Positions 7,504 through 16,891 of a DNA stretch of 64,000 nt are shown here, piece by piece. The number at the start of each line of letters is the position of its first letter. Within the stretch, counting starts at the first letter, position 1. A program made the position numbers and the translations under genes. Under the pieces are notes generated by a model that was given only the letters and a program-made list of their open reading frames with translations, did not search any database and was not told the origin of the DNA. Source of the stretch: Agrilutibacter niabensis (GTDB lineage: Bacteria > Pseudomonadota > Gammaproteobacteria > Xanthomonadales > Xanthomonadaceae); the NCBI RefSeq assembly GCF_042657165.1, contig NZ_JBHSNJ010000012.1, forward strand, positions 434,001 to 498,000. Direction: 5' to 3'.

Positions 7504-9212
7504 GCGACCAGTTCCAGTTGCAGTGACTTGCTGGCGACCACGCCCGTGCGGACGAGGTAGTCGCCGAAGTGTTCGCCGCTTTCGCGGCCGGCGGCGTACT
7601 GCGCGAGCAGCGGATCGAGCGCGGCGAGGATCGCGGCTTCGTCGATGTTTTCGCGGTACAGCGTGTTGAGGCGTTCGCCACGGTGGTCCGCACCGAGCAT
7701 CAGGTTGTAGCGGCCGGGCGCCTTGCCCACCAGCGCGATCTCGCCCAGGTACGGGCGTGAGCAGCCGTTCGGGCAGCCGCTGAGGCGCAGGTTGATCGGT
7801 TGTTCGCGCAGGCCGTGGATATCGAGCAAGGCTTCGAAGCGATCGAGGAAGTCGGGCAGGTAGCGTTCGGCTTCGGCCATGGCCAGTCCGCAGGTCGGCA
7901 GCGCGACGCAGGCGATGGCATTGAGCCGCACCGGTGACGCCGCGCGATGGCCATCCAGCACGTACTGCGCGACCAGGGCATCGATGCCCGCACGTTGCGA
8001 TTCGGTGATGTTGGCGATGACCAGGTTCTGGTTGGGCGTCATGCGGAATTCCGCGCGACCCCCGGCCTCGTCCAGCAGCTGCGCGATCGTGCGCAGGCCG
8101 GTCAGGTGCTGCGCGCCATCGCCGCTCCCGGACGGCTTGTCCCGGATGCGGCCGGCGACGATGCGCAGGGTCAGGTGCCACAAGCCGTCCTCGCCCTGCG
8201 ACCAGCCGAAACGATCACCGTTGTGCACGAAGGCGAAGGGGCGTGCCGGGGAGAACGCGAAGCCGGCACGGCGTTGCACTTCCTGCTTGAACGCCTCCAG
8301 GCCGCGATCGTCGATCGTGTACTTCAGTCGCGCGCGTTTGCGCACAAGGCGGTTGCCCCAGTCGCGCTGCGTGGTGACCACGGCTTCGGCAACGGCGGTG
8401 AGCTGGTCCGGGGTGATGAAGCCGACGACGTTGGCCAGGCGCGGGTAGGTCTCCGCGTCGCCGTGCGTCGCGCCCATGCCCCCGCCGACGGTCACGTTGT
8501 AGCCGATGACCGCACCGCCTTCGATGATCGCGATGAAGCCCAGGTCCTGTGCGAACACATCGACATCGTTGTAGGGCGGGATCGCGAAGCCGATCTTGAA
8601 CTTGCGCGGCAGGTAGGCCTCGCCGTAGATGCGGTCCTCCTCCTCGCCGCTGCCGGCGACGCGCTGCTCGTCGAGCCAGATCTCGTAGTACGCGCGGGTG
8701 TTGGGCAGCAGGTGCTTCGATAGCGCCGCGGCCTGCGCGTGCACGAAGGCGTGCGCCGCGGATTCGTGCGGATTGGCTGCGACGGCGACGTTGCGGTTCA
8801 CGTCGCCGCACGCGGCGAGCGTGTCGATGAGCGCGGCGTTGATCGCGGCCATGGTCGCCTTGAGCTCGCGCTTGATCACGCCGTGGAACTGGAACGCCTG
8901 CCGGGTGGTGATGCGCAGCCCCCGCTCGGCATAGGTGGTCGCGATCCGGTCGAGCTTGAGCCACTGTTCCGGCGTCACCACGCCGCCCGGCGTACGCGTG
9001 CGGATCATGAAGCTGTAGGCGGGCTCGAGTTTCTGCTGGCGGCGCTCCTCGCGGATGTCGCGGTCATCCTGCTGGTAGCTGCCGTGGTACTTGATCAGGG
9101 TCTGGTCGTCGTCGGCCAGCGCACCAGTGATCGGGTTGGCGAGCGACTCCAGCAGCGTGCCGCGCAGGCGGGCGCTGGATTTCTTGATGTCTTCGACGGA
9201 ATGCGTGCTCAT
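7500..9212 (-). CDS. cysI: sulfite reductase hemoprotein beta subunit
   Basis: A 570-residue protein, the same length as the E. coli enzyme, reducing sulfite to sulfide with six electrons from CysJ. Cluster and siroheme ligands are present as C-x5-C (CVALPTC) and C-x3-C (CPNGC) in the C-terminal half. Substrate-binding arginines lie in the TRQAFQFHG region. The ATG at 9212 (MSTHSVED) is chosen over the longer open frame, which overlaps cysJ. cysI follows cysJ by 17 bases and overlaps cysH by four. Siroheme would be supplied by the nearby cysG. Confidence 0.96.
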   Translation of the reverse strand: MSTHSVEDIKKSSARLRGTLLESLANPITGALADDDQTLIKYHGSYQQDDRDIREERRQQKLEPAYSFMIRTRTPGGVVTPEQWLKLDRIATTYAERGLRITTRQAFQFHGVIKRELKATMAAINAALIDTLAACGDVNRNVAVAANPHESAAHAFVHAQAAALSKHLLPNTRAYYEIWLDEQRVAGSGEEEDRIYGEAYLPRKFKIGFAIPPYNDVDVFAQDLGFIAIIEGGAVIGYNVTVGGGMGATHGDAETYPRLANVVGFITPDQLTAVAEAVVTTQRDWGNRLVRKRARLKYTIDDRGLEAFKQEVQRRAGFAFSPARPFAFVHNGDRFGWSQGEDGLWHLTLRIVAGRIRDKPSGSGDGAQHLTGLRTIAQLLDEAGGRAEFRMTPNQNLVIANITESQRAGIDALVAQYVLDGHRAASPVRLNAIACVALPTCGLAMAEAERYLPDFLDRFEALLDIHGLREQPINLRLSGCPNGCSRPYLGEIALVGKAPGRYNLMLGADHRGERLNTLYRENIDEAAILAALDPLLAQYAAGRESGEHFGDYLVRTGVVASKSLQLELVA

Positions 9213-9229
9213 CTGTCTGGTTCCGGTGC

Positions 9230-11062
9230 TCAGTACACGTCCCGCGAATAGCGACCCTGCGCCTGCAGGTCGTCGAGATACTCCACCGCGTCCTCGGCCG
9301 ACTTGCCGCCATGCGCGGTGATGACATCCAGCAGCGCGGCGCGCACGTCCCTGGCCATGCGCGTCGCGTCGCCGCAGACGTACAGGTGGGCGCCGCCTTC
9401 CAGCCACTCATAGACGTCGCGGCCCTGCGTGCGCAGGTGGTCCTGCACGTAGACCTTGCGGGCCTGGTCGCGGGAGAAGGCCAGGTCGAGGCGATGCAAC
9501 TCGCCGCGCCTGAGGGCGTCCTGCCATTCCAGCTGGTAGAGGAAGTCGCTGCGCCCGTGCGGGTTGCCGAAGAACAGCCAGTTGCGTCCGCTCGCGCCGG
9601 TTGCCGCGCGTTCCTGCACGAAGCCGCGGAACGGCGCGACGCCAGTGCCCGGACCGACCAGGATGACGTCGCGCGCACCGTCCTTCGGCAGGCGGAAGCG
9701 TTCGTTTGCTTCGATGAAGATCGGGAGCCTCTCGCCCTCGGCGGCGCGGGCGAGGAAGTTCGAGGCCGTGCCCCAGCGTGGGTCGCCATCGACTTCGTAT
9801 TCGACGTGCGCGACGGTGAGGTGGGCTTCCTCGCCTACGGCCTTGGGGCTGGAGGCGATCGAATACAGCCGCGGCACCAGCGGGCGCAGGGCGGCGACGA
9901 AATCCTCGGCGGTCCACGCGCCGGGGTAGGCGCGCAGCAGGTCGATCACCTGCTGTTCCCCCAGCAGCCGCGAGAACGCCGCCGTCTGTCCCGGGGCGAG
10001 CAGGGCGTTGAGTTCCTCGCTTCGCGCAGTCGCGGCATGGGCGGCGACGAACGGACGCGACAGCCGCGTGAGTTCGCGTTTGCCGGACAACCAGTCGCGC
10101 AGGGGCAGGGTCTGCCCGTCGTGACTGACCGCCTGCTCGCCATCGAGCTGCAGCGTGGCCAGCACCGCATCGACCAGCCGCGGCGGATTCACTGGCCAGA
10201 TGCCAAGCGCATCGCCGGCCTCGTAATGCAGACCGGAGCCTTCCAGCGACAGCTCGATGTGGCGGACGTCCTTGTGGCTGTCGCGGCCGGTGATGCGCTG
10301 GTTGGCCAGCAGTTCGGCGTGGAACGGGTTGTCGCGCGTGAACACATGGACCGCGGCCGCCAGCGGGCGCAATGGCGTCACGGTGGCGAGCGGCGCCTGT
10401 GGCTTCAGCGCTTCCTTCGCCGTCGCCAATACGTCGGCCACCCAGGGTGTGGCGACGCTGTCGATATCGAGGTCGGCTTCGCCGCACGCGAGCCAGCGCT
10501 TGGCGCCAAGTTCGGCCAGGCGCTCGTCCAGCCGGCGGCCGATGGCGCAGAACTGCGGATAGCTGGAATCGCCCAGCGCGAGCACCGTGTACTCAAGGTC
10601 TGGCAGTTGCGGCGCGCGCTTGCCGGTGATGAAGTCGAAGAAGCCGCGCGCGTCGTCCGGCGGATCGCCGTCGCCCTGGGTGCTGATGACGATGGCGAGG
10701 TGACGCTCGTTCCTGAGTTCGCGGGTCGCGTACGCATCGGCCCGCAAAAGGCGCACGCCGAGCCCGGCGGCTTCGACCTGCTGCGCGAGCTTCTCGGCCA
10801 CGCGCCGGGCGTTGCCGGTCTGGCTGCCGTAGACGATGGTGAGCTGGGTGGCGGTTTGCACGTCCGCCACGGCCAGCGCCGTTGGACGGGAGGCGGACAC
10901 GGCGTGTGACCGCGCCAGTCCCGCCGCATATCCCGACAGCCACCACAGGCCGGCGCCATCGAGGCCGCCCGTCAGGCGTTCGAGCAGCGCCGCCTGTTCC
11001 TGCGAGAGCAGGGAAGGCGGAGCGACCGTGCTGTTCAAGGCCGGGACAGGCGAGGCGGACAT
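9230..11062 (-). CDS. cysJ: NADPH-sulfite reductase flavoprotein alpha subunit
   Basis: A 610-residue diflavin reductase passing electrons from NADPH to CysI. Domains in order: FMN-binding flavodoxin (about 75-215, IVYGSQTGNARR), a connecting domain, FAD-binding with RLYSIASSP near 400, and NADPH-binding with GPGTGVAPFRGF. It ends in YSRDVY, the usual C-terminus of this family. The ATG at 11062 precedes a short N-terminal region of about 65 residues, as in other CysJ proteins. It is the first gene of cysJIH and diverges from cysD across a 216-base gap. Confidence 0.95.
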   Translation of the reverse strand: MSASPVPALNSTVAPPSLLSQEQAALLERLTGGLDGAGLWWLSGYAAGLARSHAVSASRPTALAVADVQTATQLTIVYGSQTGNARRVAEKLAQQVEAAGLGVRLLRADAYATRELRNERHLAIVISTQGDGDPPDDARGFFDFITGKRAPQLPDLEYTVLALGDSSYPQFCAIGRRLDERLAELGAKRWLACGEADLDIDSVATPWVADVLATAKEALKPQAPLATVTPLRPLAAAVHVFTRDNPFHAELLANQRITGRDSHKDVRHIELSLEGSGLHYEAGDALGIWPVNPPRLVDAVLATLQLDGEQAVSHDGQTLPLRDWLSGKRELTRLSRPFVAAHAATARSEELNALLAPGQTAAFSRLLGEQQVIDLLRAYPGAWTAEDFVAALRPLVPRLYSIASSPKAVGEEAHLTVAHVEYEVDGDPRWGTASNFLARAAEGERLPIFIEANERFRLPKDGARDVILVGPGTGVAPFRGFVQERAATGASGRNWLFFGNPHGRSDFLYQLEWQDALRRGELHRLDLAFSRDQARKVYVQDHLRTQGRDVYEWLEGGAHLYVCGDATRMARDVRAALLDVITAHGGKSAEDAVEYLDDLQAQGRYSRDVY

Positions 11063-11133
11063 CGGTGCAGCTCGTTGGGAATTCGATGCCGCGAGGCTAG
11101 TTACGCCCGTGCGCGGCGGGAAAGGACTTGCGG

Positions 11134-11150
11134 CTATGCACTTATGCCGA
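11134..11150. promoter_or_regulatory. candidate CysB site in the cysJ/cysD divergent promoter region
   Basis: CTATGCACTTATGCC on the plus strand reads GGCATAAGTGCATAG on the minus strand, sharing GCATAAG with the cysG/cysB gap. It lies about 72 bases upstream of the cysJ start and about 130 upstream of cysD. Such a shared element in both divergent cys regions fits common control by CysB. This is inference from motif sharing only. Confidence 0.4.
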
Positions 11151-11278
11151 GGCCGCATTTCGGCGCCGCCGCGCAATGCCGATACTGCCTACCCGCCCAT
11201 CCCCCCCCGTCGCCGGCCGCCGCAGGCCGGGACATACCGGCCCGATTGAGTCACGATTGGCCGTATCCGAGTCTCCTG

Positions 11279-12274
11279 ATGTCCTTGCCGTCCCCGAACC
11301 CGCCCGTCCTGAACGGGCCTGCCCCGATAAAACCCGCCTTGAACGAAGTCCTGAGCAAGCCTGCACTGAGCCCGCGTGCCCTGAGCCACCTGGATCGGCT
11401 CGAAGCCGAGAGCATCCACATCCTGCGCGAGGTCGCGGCTGGGTTCCGCAACCCCGTGATGATGTATTCGATCGGCAAGGACAGTTCGGTGCTGCTGCAC
11501 CTGCTCGGCAAGGCCTTCGCGCCGGGCCGGCCGCCGATCCCGTTGCTGCACGTGGACACCGGCTGGAAGTTCCGCGAAATGATCGCCTTCCGCGATCGCC
11601 GCGCCGCCGAAACGGGCGCGACCCTGCACGTCCACACCAATCCCGAAGGCGTCGCGCAGGGCATCGGTCCGATCAGCCACGGCGCGACGGTGCACACCGA
11701 CGTGATGAAGACGCAGGCGTTGAAGCAGGCCCTGGACCTGTACGGGTTCGACGCGGCGATCGGCGGTGCGCGGCGCGACGAGGAAAAGTCGCGCGCCAAG
11801 GAGCGGATCTTCTCCTTCCGCAGCGAGCAGCACCGCTGGGATCCCAAAAACCAGCGCCCGGAGCTGTGGAGCCTCTACAACACCCGCATCCACAAGGGCG
11901 AGTCGGTTCGCGTCTTCCCGATCTCGAACTGGACCGAGTTCGACGTGTGGCTCTACATCTACCGCGAGAAGATCCCGGTGCCATCGTTGTACTTCGCCGC
12001 GGAGCGTCCGGTGGTGGAGCGCGATGGCGCCCTGATCCTGGTCGATGACGAACGCCTGCCGCTGCGCGCTGGCGAGACGCCCCAGCTGAAGCGGGTGCGC
12101 TTCCGCACGCTGGGCTGCTATCCGCTTACCGGCGCGATCGAATCGGACGCCGACACCCTGGAGAAGATCATCGCCGAGATGCTGGTGGCGACGACTTCCG
12201 AGCGGCAGGGCCGCGTGATTGACCACGATCCGTCCGCCTCGATGGAGAAGAAGAAGCAGGAGGGCTACTTCTGA
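11279..12274 (+). CDS. cysD: sulfate adenylyltransferase subunit 2
   Basis: A 331-residue ATP-pyrophosphatase-fold enzyme that adenylates sulfate to APS together with the GTPase CysN. The PP-loop SIGKDSSVLLHLLGKAF lies near residue 65, and GGARRDEEKSRAKER and the C-terminal KKKQEGYF are characteristic of CysD. The ATG at 11279 is preceded by a stretch rich in proline that is probably leader, although an upstream frame stays open. The N-terminal 40 residues are proline-rich and longer than in E. coli. The stop overlaps the cysNC start by one base, coupling the two subunits. Confidence 0.95.
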   Translation: MSLPSPNPPVLNGPAPIKPALNEVLSKPALSPRALSHLDRLEAESIHILREVAAGFRNPVMMYSIGKDSSVLLHLLGKAFAPGRPPIPLLHVDTGWKFREMIAFRDRRAAETGATLHVHTNPEGVAQGIGPISHGATVHTDVMKTQALKQALDLYGFDAAIGGARRDEEKSRAKERIFSFRSEQHRWDPKNQRPELWSLYNTRIHKGESVRVFPISNWTEFDVWLYIYREKIPVPSLYFAAERPVVERDGALILVDDERLPLRAGETPQLKRVRFRTLGCYPLTGAIESDADTLEKIIAEMLVATTSERQGRVIDHDPSASMEKKKQEGYF

Positions 12275-14169
12275 TGACCCTTGCCAATACCTCTTCAGAG
12301 AACGCCGCGGCCGCTGTCGCCGCCTACCTGCACCAGCACGAGACCAAGGGCCTGCTGCGCTTCATCACCTGCGGCAGCGTCGATGACGGCAAGAGCACGC
12401 TCATCGGACGCCTGCTGTACGAAAGCAAGGGGCTTTTCGAGGACCAGCTCGCGGCCCTGGACAAGGACAGCCGTCGCCACGGCACGCAGGGCGACGACAT
12501 CGACTACGCACTGCTGATGGACGGGCTGGCCGCCGAGCGCGAGCAGGGCATCACCATCGATGTCGCCTACCGCTTCTTCAGTACCGACAAGCGCAAGTTC
12601 ATCGTCGCCGACTGCCCGGGCCACGAGCAGTACACGCGGAACATGGCCACGGGCGCATCCACCGCCGACGTCGCCGTCGTACTGGTCGATGCGCGCAAGG
12701 GGCTGCTGACGCAGACCCGGCGCCACAGTTACATCGTGTGGCTGCTCGGCATCCGCCACGTGCTGCTGGCGGTCAACAAGATGGACCTGGTCGGTTACGA
12801 CCAGGACGTGTTCGACGAGATCGTCGCCGGCTATCGCGACCTCGCGGACCAGCTCGGCATTCCCAACGTCACCGCCATTCCGCTGTCGGCGTTGCGCGGC
12901 GACAACCTGCTGCTGCGCTCGCCGGAAACGCCCTGGTACCAGGGACAGAGCCTGCTCGAGTACCTGGAGGGCGTCGAAGTCGGCACCCGCGGCAACGACA
13001 TCGGGTTCCGGCTTCCCGTGCAGTGGGTCAACCGGCCCAACCAGGACTTCCGCGGCTTCGCCGGTACCGTCGCCGCGGGCACGGTGCAACCGGGCGACGA
13101 GATCGTCGCGCTGCCATCGGGCCGGCGCTCGAAAGTCGCACGGGTCATCGGCCCCCAAGGCGACGTCGACGCCGCCACGGCAGGTGAGGCGATCACCGTG
13201 ACGCTCACCGACGAACTCGACATCAGCCGTGGCGACGTCATCGCCGCCGCGAAGGAGCCGCCGCAGGTTTCCGATCAGTTCGCCGCGCACGTGCTGTGGA
13301 TGGGCGAGCACGCGCTGCTGCCCGGGCGCCCGTACTGGCTCAAGATCGGCACGCGCACGGTCAGTGCCAGCATCACCGAGATCAAGCACAAGGTCGACGT
13401 CAACACGCAGGACCAGCTGGCCGCCAAGCACCTCGAACTCAACGAGGTCGGCTACTGCAACCTCTACCTCGACCATGCGATCGCGTTCGAGTCCTACGCC
13501 GACAACCGTGAGCTGGGCGGCTTCATCCTGATCGACCGCCAGACCAATGCCACGGTGGCCGCGGGCACGATCGACTTCGCACTGCGCCGCGCCGGCAACA
13601 TCCATTGGCAGCATGTCGACGTCGACAAGGCGGCGCGCGCGCGCAGCAAGGCACAGGTCCCGCGCTGCGCCTGGTTCACGGGCTTGTCCGGTTCGGGCAA
13701 GTCCACGGTGGCGAACCTGGTCGAGAAGCGCCTGCACGCGATGGGCCATCACTGCTACATCCTGGACGGCGACAACGTCCGCCATGGCCTCAACAAGGAC
13801 CTGGGCTTTACCGACGAGGATCGCGTCGAGAACATCCGTCGGGTCGCCGAAGTGGCCAGGCTGATGGTGGATGCCGGCCTGATCGTGCTGGTGAGCTTCA
13901 TCTCACCGTTCCGCGCCGAGCGGCGGATGGCGCGCGATCTGTTCGACCCGGGCGAGTTCGTCGAGGTCTTCGTTTCCACGCCACTGGAAGTGGCGGAAGG
14001 CCGCGACGTCAAGGGACTCTATGCGAAGGCGCGCGCCGGCCACATCCCCAACTTCACCGGTATCGATTCGCCCTACGAGGCTCCCGAACACGCGGAGCTC
14101 GTGCTCGACACCGTCAACGAGACGCCGGAGACGCTGGCGCAGCAGGTGATCGCGCGATTGCTGGGCTGA
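12274..14169 (+). CDS. cysNC: bifunctional sulfate adenylyltransferase subunit 1 / APS kinase
   Basis: A 631-residue fusion. Residues about 1-440 are the CysN GTPase: P-loop CGSVDDGKSTLIGR, DCPGHEQY, and NKMDL, followed by beta-barrel domains. Residues about 460-631 are APS kinase (CysC) with a second P-loop GLSGSGKST near 470 and DGDNVRHGLN. The protein drives APS formation by GTP hydrolysis with CysD and then phosphorylates APS to PAPS for CysH. Fused CysNC is known in several proteobacteria, including xanthomonads. Both P-loops are intact. A strong terminator follows the stop by 26 bases. Confidence 0.96.
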   Translation: MTLANTSSENAAAAVAAYLHQHETKGLLRFITCGSVDDGKSTLIGRLLYESKGLFEDQLAALDKDSRRHGTQGDDIDYALLMDGLAAEREQGITIDVAYRFFSTDKRKFIVADCPGHEQYTRNMATGASTADVAVVLVDARKGLLTQTRRHSYIVWLLGIRHVLLAVNKMDLVGYDQDVFDEIVAGYRDLADQLGIPNVTAIPLSALRGDNLLLRSPETPWYQGQSLLEYLEGVEVGTRGNDIGFRLPVQWVNRPNQDFRGFAGTVAAGTVQPGDEIVALPSGRRSKVARVIGPQGDVDAATAGEAITVTLTDELDISRGDVIAAAKEPPQVSDQFAAHVLWMGEHALLPGRPYWLKIGTRTVSASITEIKHKVDVNTQDQLAAKHLELNEVGYCNLYLDHAIAFESYADNRELGGFILIDRQTNATVAAGTIDFALRRAGNIHWQHVDVDKAARARSKAQVPRCAWFTGLSGSGKSTVANLVEKRLHAMGHHCYILDGDNVRHGLNKDLGFTDEDRVENIRRVAEVARLMVDAGLIVLVSFISPFRAERRMARDLFDPGEFVEVFVSTPLEVAEGRDVKGLYAKARAGHIPNFTGIDSPYEAPEHAELVLDTVNETPETLAQQVIARLLG

Positions 14170-14195
14170 TTCCGGCAACGCCGTGCGGGAAAAAG

Positions 14196-14224
14196 AAAAA
14201 CCCCGGCCTTGGCCGGGGTTTTTC
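14196..14224. terminator. bidirectional intrinsic terminator after cysNC
   Basis: AAAAACCCCGG, a CCTTGG loop and CCGGGGTTTTT form a symmetric hairpin with A and T tracts on both sides, between the convergent cysNC and GlsB-type genes. Confidence 0.85.
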
Positions 14225-14245
14225 GTTGCATCCATGCGATTGCTG

Positions 14246-14506
14246 TCATGCGGTCCTGACGGACTTCTTTCTTACGGCTTCGTAGATGAAGAGCAGGACG
14301 ATCGCGGCGACGATCGCGCAGGCCCAGACCATGATCGTGTTGGTCAGGTTGAGCATTCCGGCCAGCCGGCTGCCAAGCAGGGCGCCGGCGATGCCGAGCA
14401 GGATGGTGAGGATCCAGCCCATCGGATCCGCGCCCGGCTTGAAGAAGCGGGCAAGGATGCCGACGACTGCGCCGCCGATGATGTAACCAATGACGCCTTC
14501 GAACAT
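14246..14506 (-). CDS. GlsB/YeaQ/YmgE-family stress-response membrane protein
   Basis: An 86-residue integral membrane protein with three predicted membrane segments: residues 4-20 (IGYIIGGAVVGILARF), 30-50 (WILTILLGIAGALLG) and 57-77 (MVWACAIVAAIVLLFIY). Glycine-rich helices and the FKPGADPMGW loop are typical of the transglycosylase-associated/GlsB family, whose members are often stress-induced, with no clear biochemical role. The C-terminus is basic (RKKSVRTA). It is monocistronic, bounded by terminators on both sides. Confidence 0.88.
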   Translation of the reverse strand: MFEGVIGYIIGGAVVGILARFFKPGADPMGWILTILLGIAGALLGSRLAGMLNLTNTIMVWACAIVAAIVLLFIYEAVRKKSVRTA

Positions 14507-14605
14507 GGAGGTGCTCCTGTTGAATCGTTGGTTGGTGTGGGGCGCGGCCATCCTAGCAGCCGTCCGGGGCCGGGCACGCTGCGGTGCAGCGTACGTGCGG
14601 ACAAC

Positions 14606-14636
14606 GAAAAAGCCCGGCGAAAGCCGGGCTTTTTTG
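14606..14636. terminator. intrinsic terminator downstream of the M20 peptidase gene
   Basis: AAAAAGCCCGGC, a GAAA tetraloop and GCCGGGCTTTTTT form a stem of seven GC pairs plus A-T pairs. It lies 20 bases past the stop of the minus-strand peptidase gene and upstream of the GlsB-type gene. Confidence 0.82.
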
Positions 14637-14655
14637 CGATCCGGGCCTGCCGTGC

Positions 14656-16146
14656 TCAGCAGCAGCCGTGGTCGCCGTGGTGCTCGCCGCCAGCCACGGC
14701 GGCCACGCCACGGGTCTCGCCGCGCTGGCTGGCCAGGTGGTGTTCGGCGATCACGCGCGACACCGATGCGGTCACGCGCTTGCCCATCGGGATGTGCAGG
14801 AACTCGTTCGGACCGTGCGCATTGGAGTGCGGACCCAGCACGCCGGTGATCATGAACTGCGCGCCGGGGAACTTCTCGCCGAGCATGCCCATGAACGGAA
14901 TCGTGCCGCCTTCGCCCATGTACATCGCCGGCGCGCCGAAGAACTCCTGGCTGGCGGTGTCGATCGCCTTCGCCAGCCACGGCGACATCGCCGGGGCATT
15001 CCAGCCGGTGCTGGCCTTTTCCAGTTCCAGCGTGACCTTGGCGCCGTTGGGCGGATTGGCTTCCAGCGTCTGCTTGAGCAGGTCGCCGGCCTTCTTGCCT
15101 TCCAGCGTCGGCGGCAGGCGCAGCGACAGCTTCACCGAAGTGAAGGGGCGCAGCACGTTGCCGGCCGACGACAGCGGCGGCATGCCGTCCACGCCGGTCA
15201 CCGACAGCGCCGGACGCCAGGTGCGGTTGAGCACGAGTTCGCTCAGGTCGTCCGCCATCGGCTTCATGCCCGGCAGCAACGGGAACTTGTCGAAGATGGC
15301 GGTATCGAGCACGCGCGCAGCTTCCTGCGCCTGTGCCAGGCGATCGGCCGGCACTTCGACATGTAGCCCGTCCAGGATGATGCGACCGGTCTGCTCGTCC
15401 TCGATGCGCGACAGCAACTGGCGGATCAGGCGGAAGCTCGAGGGCACGATGCCCGACGCGTCGCCCGAGTGGACGCCTTCTTCCAGCACCTTCACGGTGA
15501 AGTTGCCGCCGGCCAGGCCGCGCAGCGACGTCGTGCACCACAGTTGTTCGTAGTTGCCGCAGCCCGAATCCAGGCAGACCACCAGCGACGGCTTGCCGAT
15601 GCGGTCGGCGAGATGGTCGACGTAGGCGGGCAGGTCGTAGCTGCCGGACTCCTCGCAGGCCTCGATCAGCACCACGCAACGCGAATGCGGGACGCCTTGC
15701 TGCTGCAGCGCCATGATCGCAGTGAGCGAGCCGAAGATCGCGTAGCCGTCGTCGGCGCCACCGCGGCCGTAGAGGCGGTCGCCCTTGATGACCGGCTTCC
15801 ATGGGCCGAGGTCTTCGTCCCAGCCGGTCATTTCCGGCTGCTTGTCGAGGTGGCCGTAGAGGATGATGCAATCCTCGTTGCTGCCGCCGTTGCTCGCCGG
15901 GATGTCGATGAAGATCAGCGGCGTGCGGCCTTCAAGGCGCACCACTTCCAGGTGCATGCCGGCAACGTCCTGCGCGCGCGCCCATTTCTCCATCAGGGTC
16001 ACCGCCGCGTCCATGTAGCCGTGCGCGACCCAGTCGGCGTCGAACATCGGCGACTTGTTGGGGATGCGGATGTATTCGACGAGTTGCGGGACGATTTCCT
16101 CGTCCCACTTGGCGGAGACGAACTGCTCGGTCTTGCGGCTATCCAT
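14656..16146 (-). CDS. M20-family dipeptidase with metal-binding-like C-terminal tail
   Basis: A 496-residue zinc dipeptidase of the M20/CNDP type. Catalytic features are H99 and D101 in YGHLDKQP, the bridging aspartate in GRGGADDG, and the glutamates in EACEESGS; the dimerisation domain spans about residues 210-370. The family cleaves dipeptides in the cytoplasm; no signal peptide is seen here. The last eleven residues, GGEHHGDHGCC, contain three histidines and two cysteines beyond the catalytic fold and could bind a metal. A terminator follows. Exact substrate is not evident. Confidence 0.92.
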   Translation of the reverse strand: MDSRKTEQFVSAKWDEEIVPQLVEYIRIPNKSPMFDADWVAHGYMDAAVTLMEKWARAQDVAGMHLEVVRLEGRTPLIFIDIPASNGGSNEDCIILYGHLDKQPEMTGWDEDLGPWKPVIKGDRLYGRGGADDGYAIFGSLTAIMALQQQGVPHSRCVVLIEACEESGSYDLPAYVDHLADRIGKPSLVVCLDSGCGNYEQLWCTTSLRGLAGGNFTVKVLEEGVHSGDASGIVPSSFRLIRQLLSRIEDEQTGRIILDGLHVEVPADRLAQAQEAARVLDTAIFDKFPLLPGMKPMADDLSELVLNRTWRPALSVTGVDGMPPLSSAGNVLRPFTSVKLSLRLPPTLEGKKAGDLLKQTLEANPPNGAKVTLELEKASTGWNAPAMSPWLAKAIDTASQEFFGAPAMYMGEGGTIPFMGMLGEKFPGAQFMITGVLGPHSNAHGPNEFLHIPMGKRVTASVSRVIAEHHLASQRGETRGVAAVAGGEHHGDHGCC

Positions 16147-16403
16147 GGGGAGGTTCCGGGGCGCGGGCCCTTCGGGGGAAAGGCCCTGGAGTTCTTCTTA
16201 ACGGGCGAGTTTAGCGCAGGTGGGATTTTTCCGACCCCCGCGGAGGGGGTTTCCGACGCGAATCAGGCCCTTTCGCCGATGGGTGAGGCCCGGGGCGGCA
16301 TGGAGACTGTCCTCACCGGCCGGAACGCCGGAACGGATCGGGATCGCCAGTTACCACCGTCAACCTACGTCCACTACGGATCGCCAAGACAAGGAGCCTC
16401 GCC

Positions 16404-16739
16404 ATGAGCAAGTTCGCCACCCTGCTGCAGACCATCTTACTTTCCCTGCTGTTCGCCGGCAGCGCCTTCGCTGCCGAGAAGGTCAACATCAATACCGCTG
16501 ACGCGGCGACGATCGATCGCGTGCTGCTCAACATCGGAGCCAGCAAGGCGCAGGCGATCGTTGCCTACCGCAAGGCCAACGGCGCCTTCAAGAGCGCGGA
16601 ACAGCTGACGCTGGTCAAGGGCATCGGCCTGAAGACCGTGGAGAAGAACCGCGATCGCATCGTGGTCGCTGGTGGGGCACCGGCGGTTGCACGCAAGCCG
16701 GCAGCAACAGGCGCGCGCCCGGTGGCTGCCAAGCGCTGA
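16404..16739 (+). CDS. ComEA-like helix-hairpin-helix DNA-binding protein
   Basis: A 111-residue exported protein: signal peptide residues 1-23 (ending GSAFA), then two helix-hairpin-helix motifs at about 27-85 (VNINTADAATIDRVL, and LVKGIGLKTVEKNRDRI). The tail is basic and rich in A, P and R. ComEA proteins bind incoming DNA in the periplasm during natural transformation, and this size is typical of the Gram-negative form. No other competence gene is adjacent, so the role in uptake is inferred from the family. The start has a well-placed AAGGAG at 16391. Confidence 0.88.
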   Translation: MSKFATLLQTILLSLLFAGSAFAAEKVNINTADAATIDRVLLNIGASKAQAIVAYRKANGAFKSAEQLTLVKGIGLKTVEKNRDRIVVAGGAPAVARKPAATGARPVAAKR

Positions 16740-16800
16740 GCAATGGGCCAGGGGCAGGATGCCCGCAGGGAAATCAGACTTCGTCTGGACACGGATGTGT

Positions 16801-16832
16801 CGCCCGGCCACGAACGGAATCGTGGCCGGGCG
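16801..16832. terminator. long GC-rich hairpin downstream of the ComEA-like gene
   Basis: CGCCCGGCCACGA and its exact complement form a 13-bp stem around a six-base loop (ACGGAA), 61 bases after the ComEA stop. No T-run follows, so factor-independent termination is doubtful; it may protect the 3' end. Confidence 0.45.
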
Positions 16833-16891
16833 GATCCGTTGCAGTCGCCGGATATGGCCGCCGCCCACGGTCGTGACCGTTAAACTTGGGC

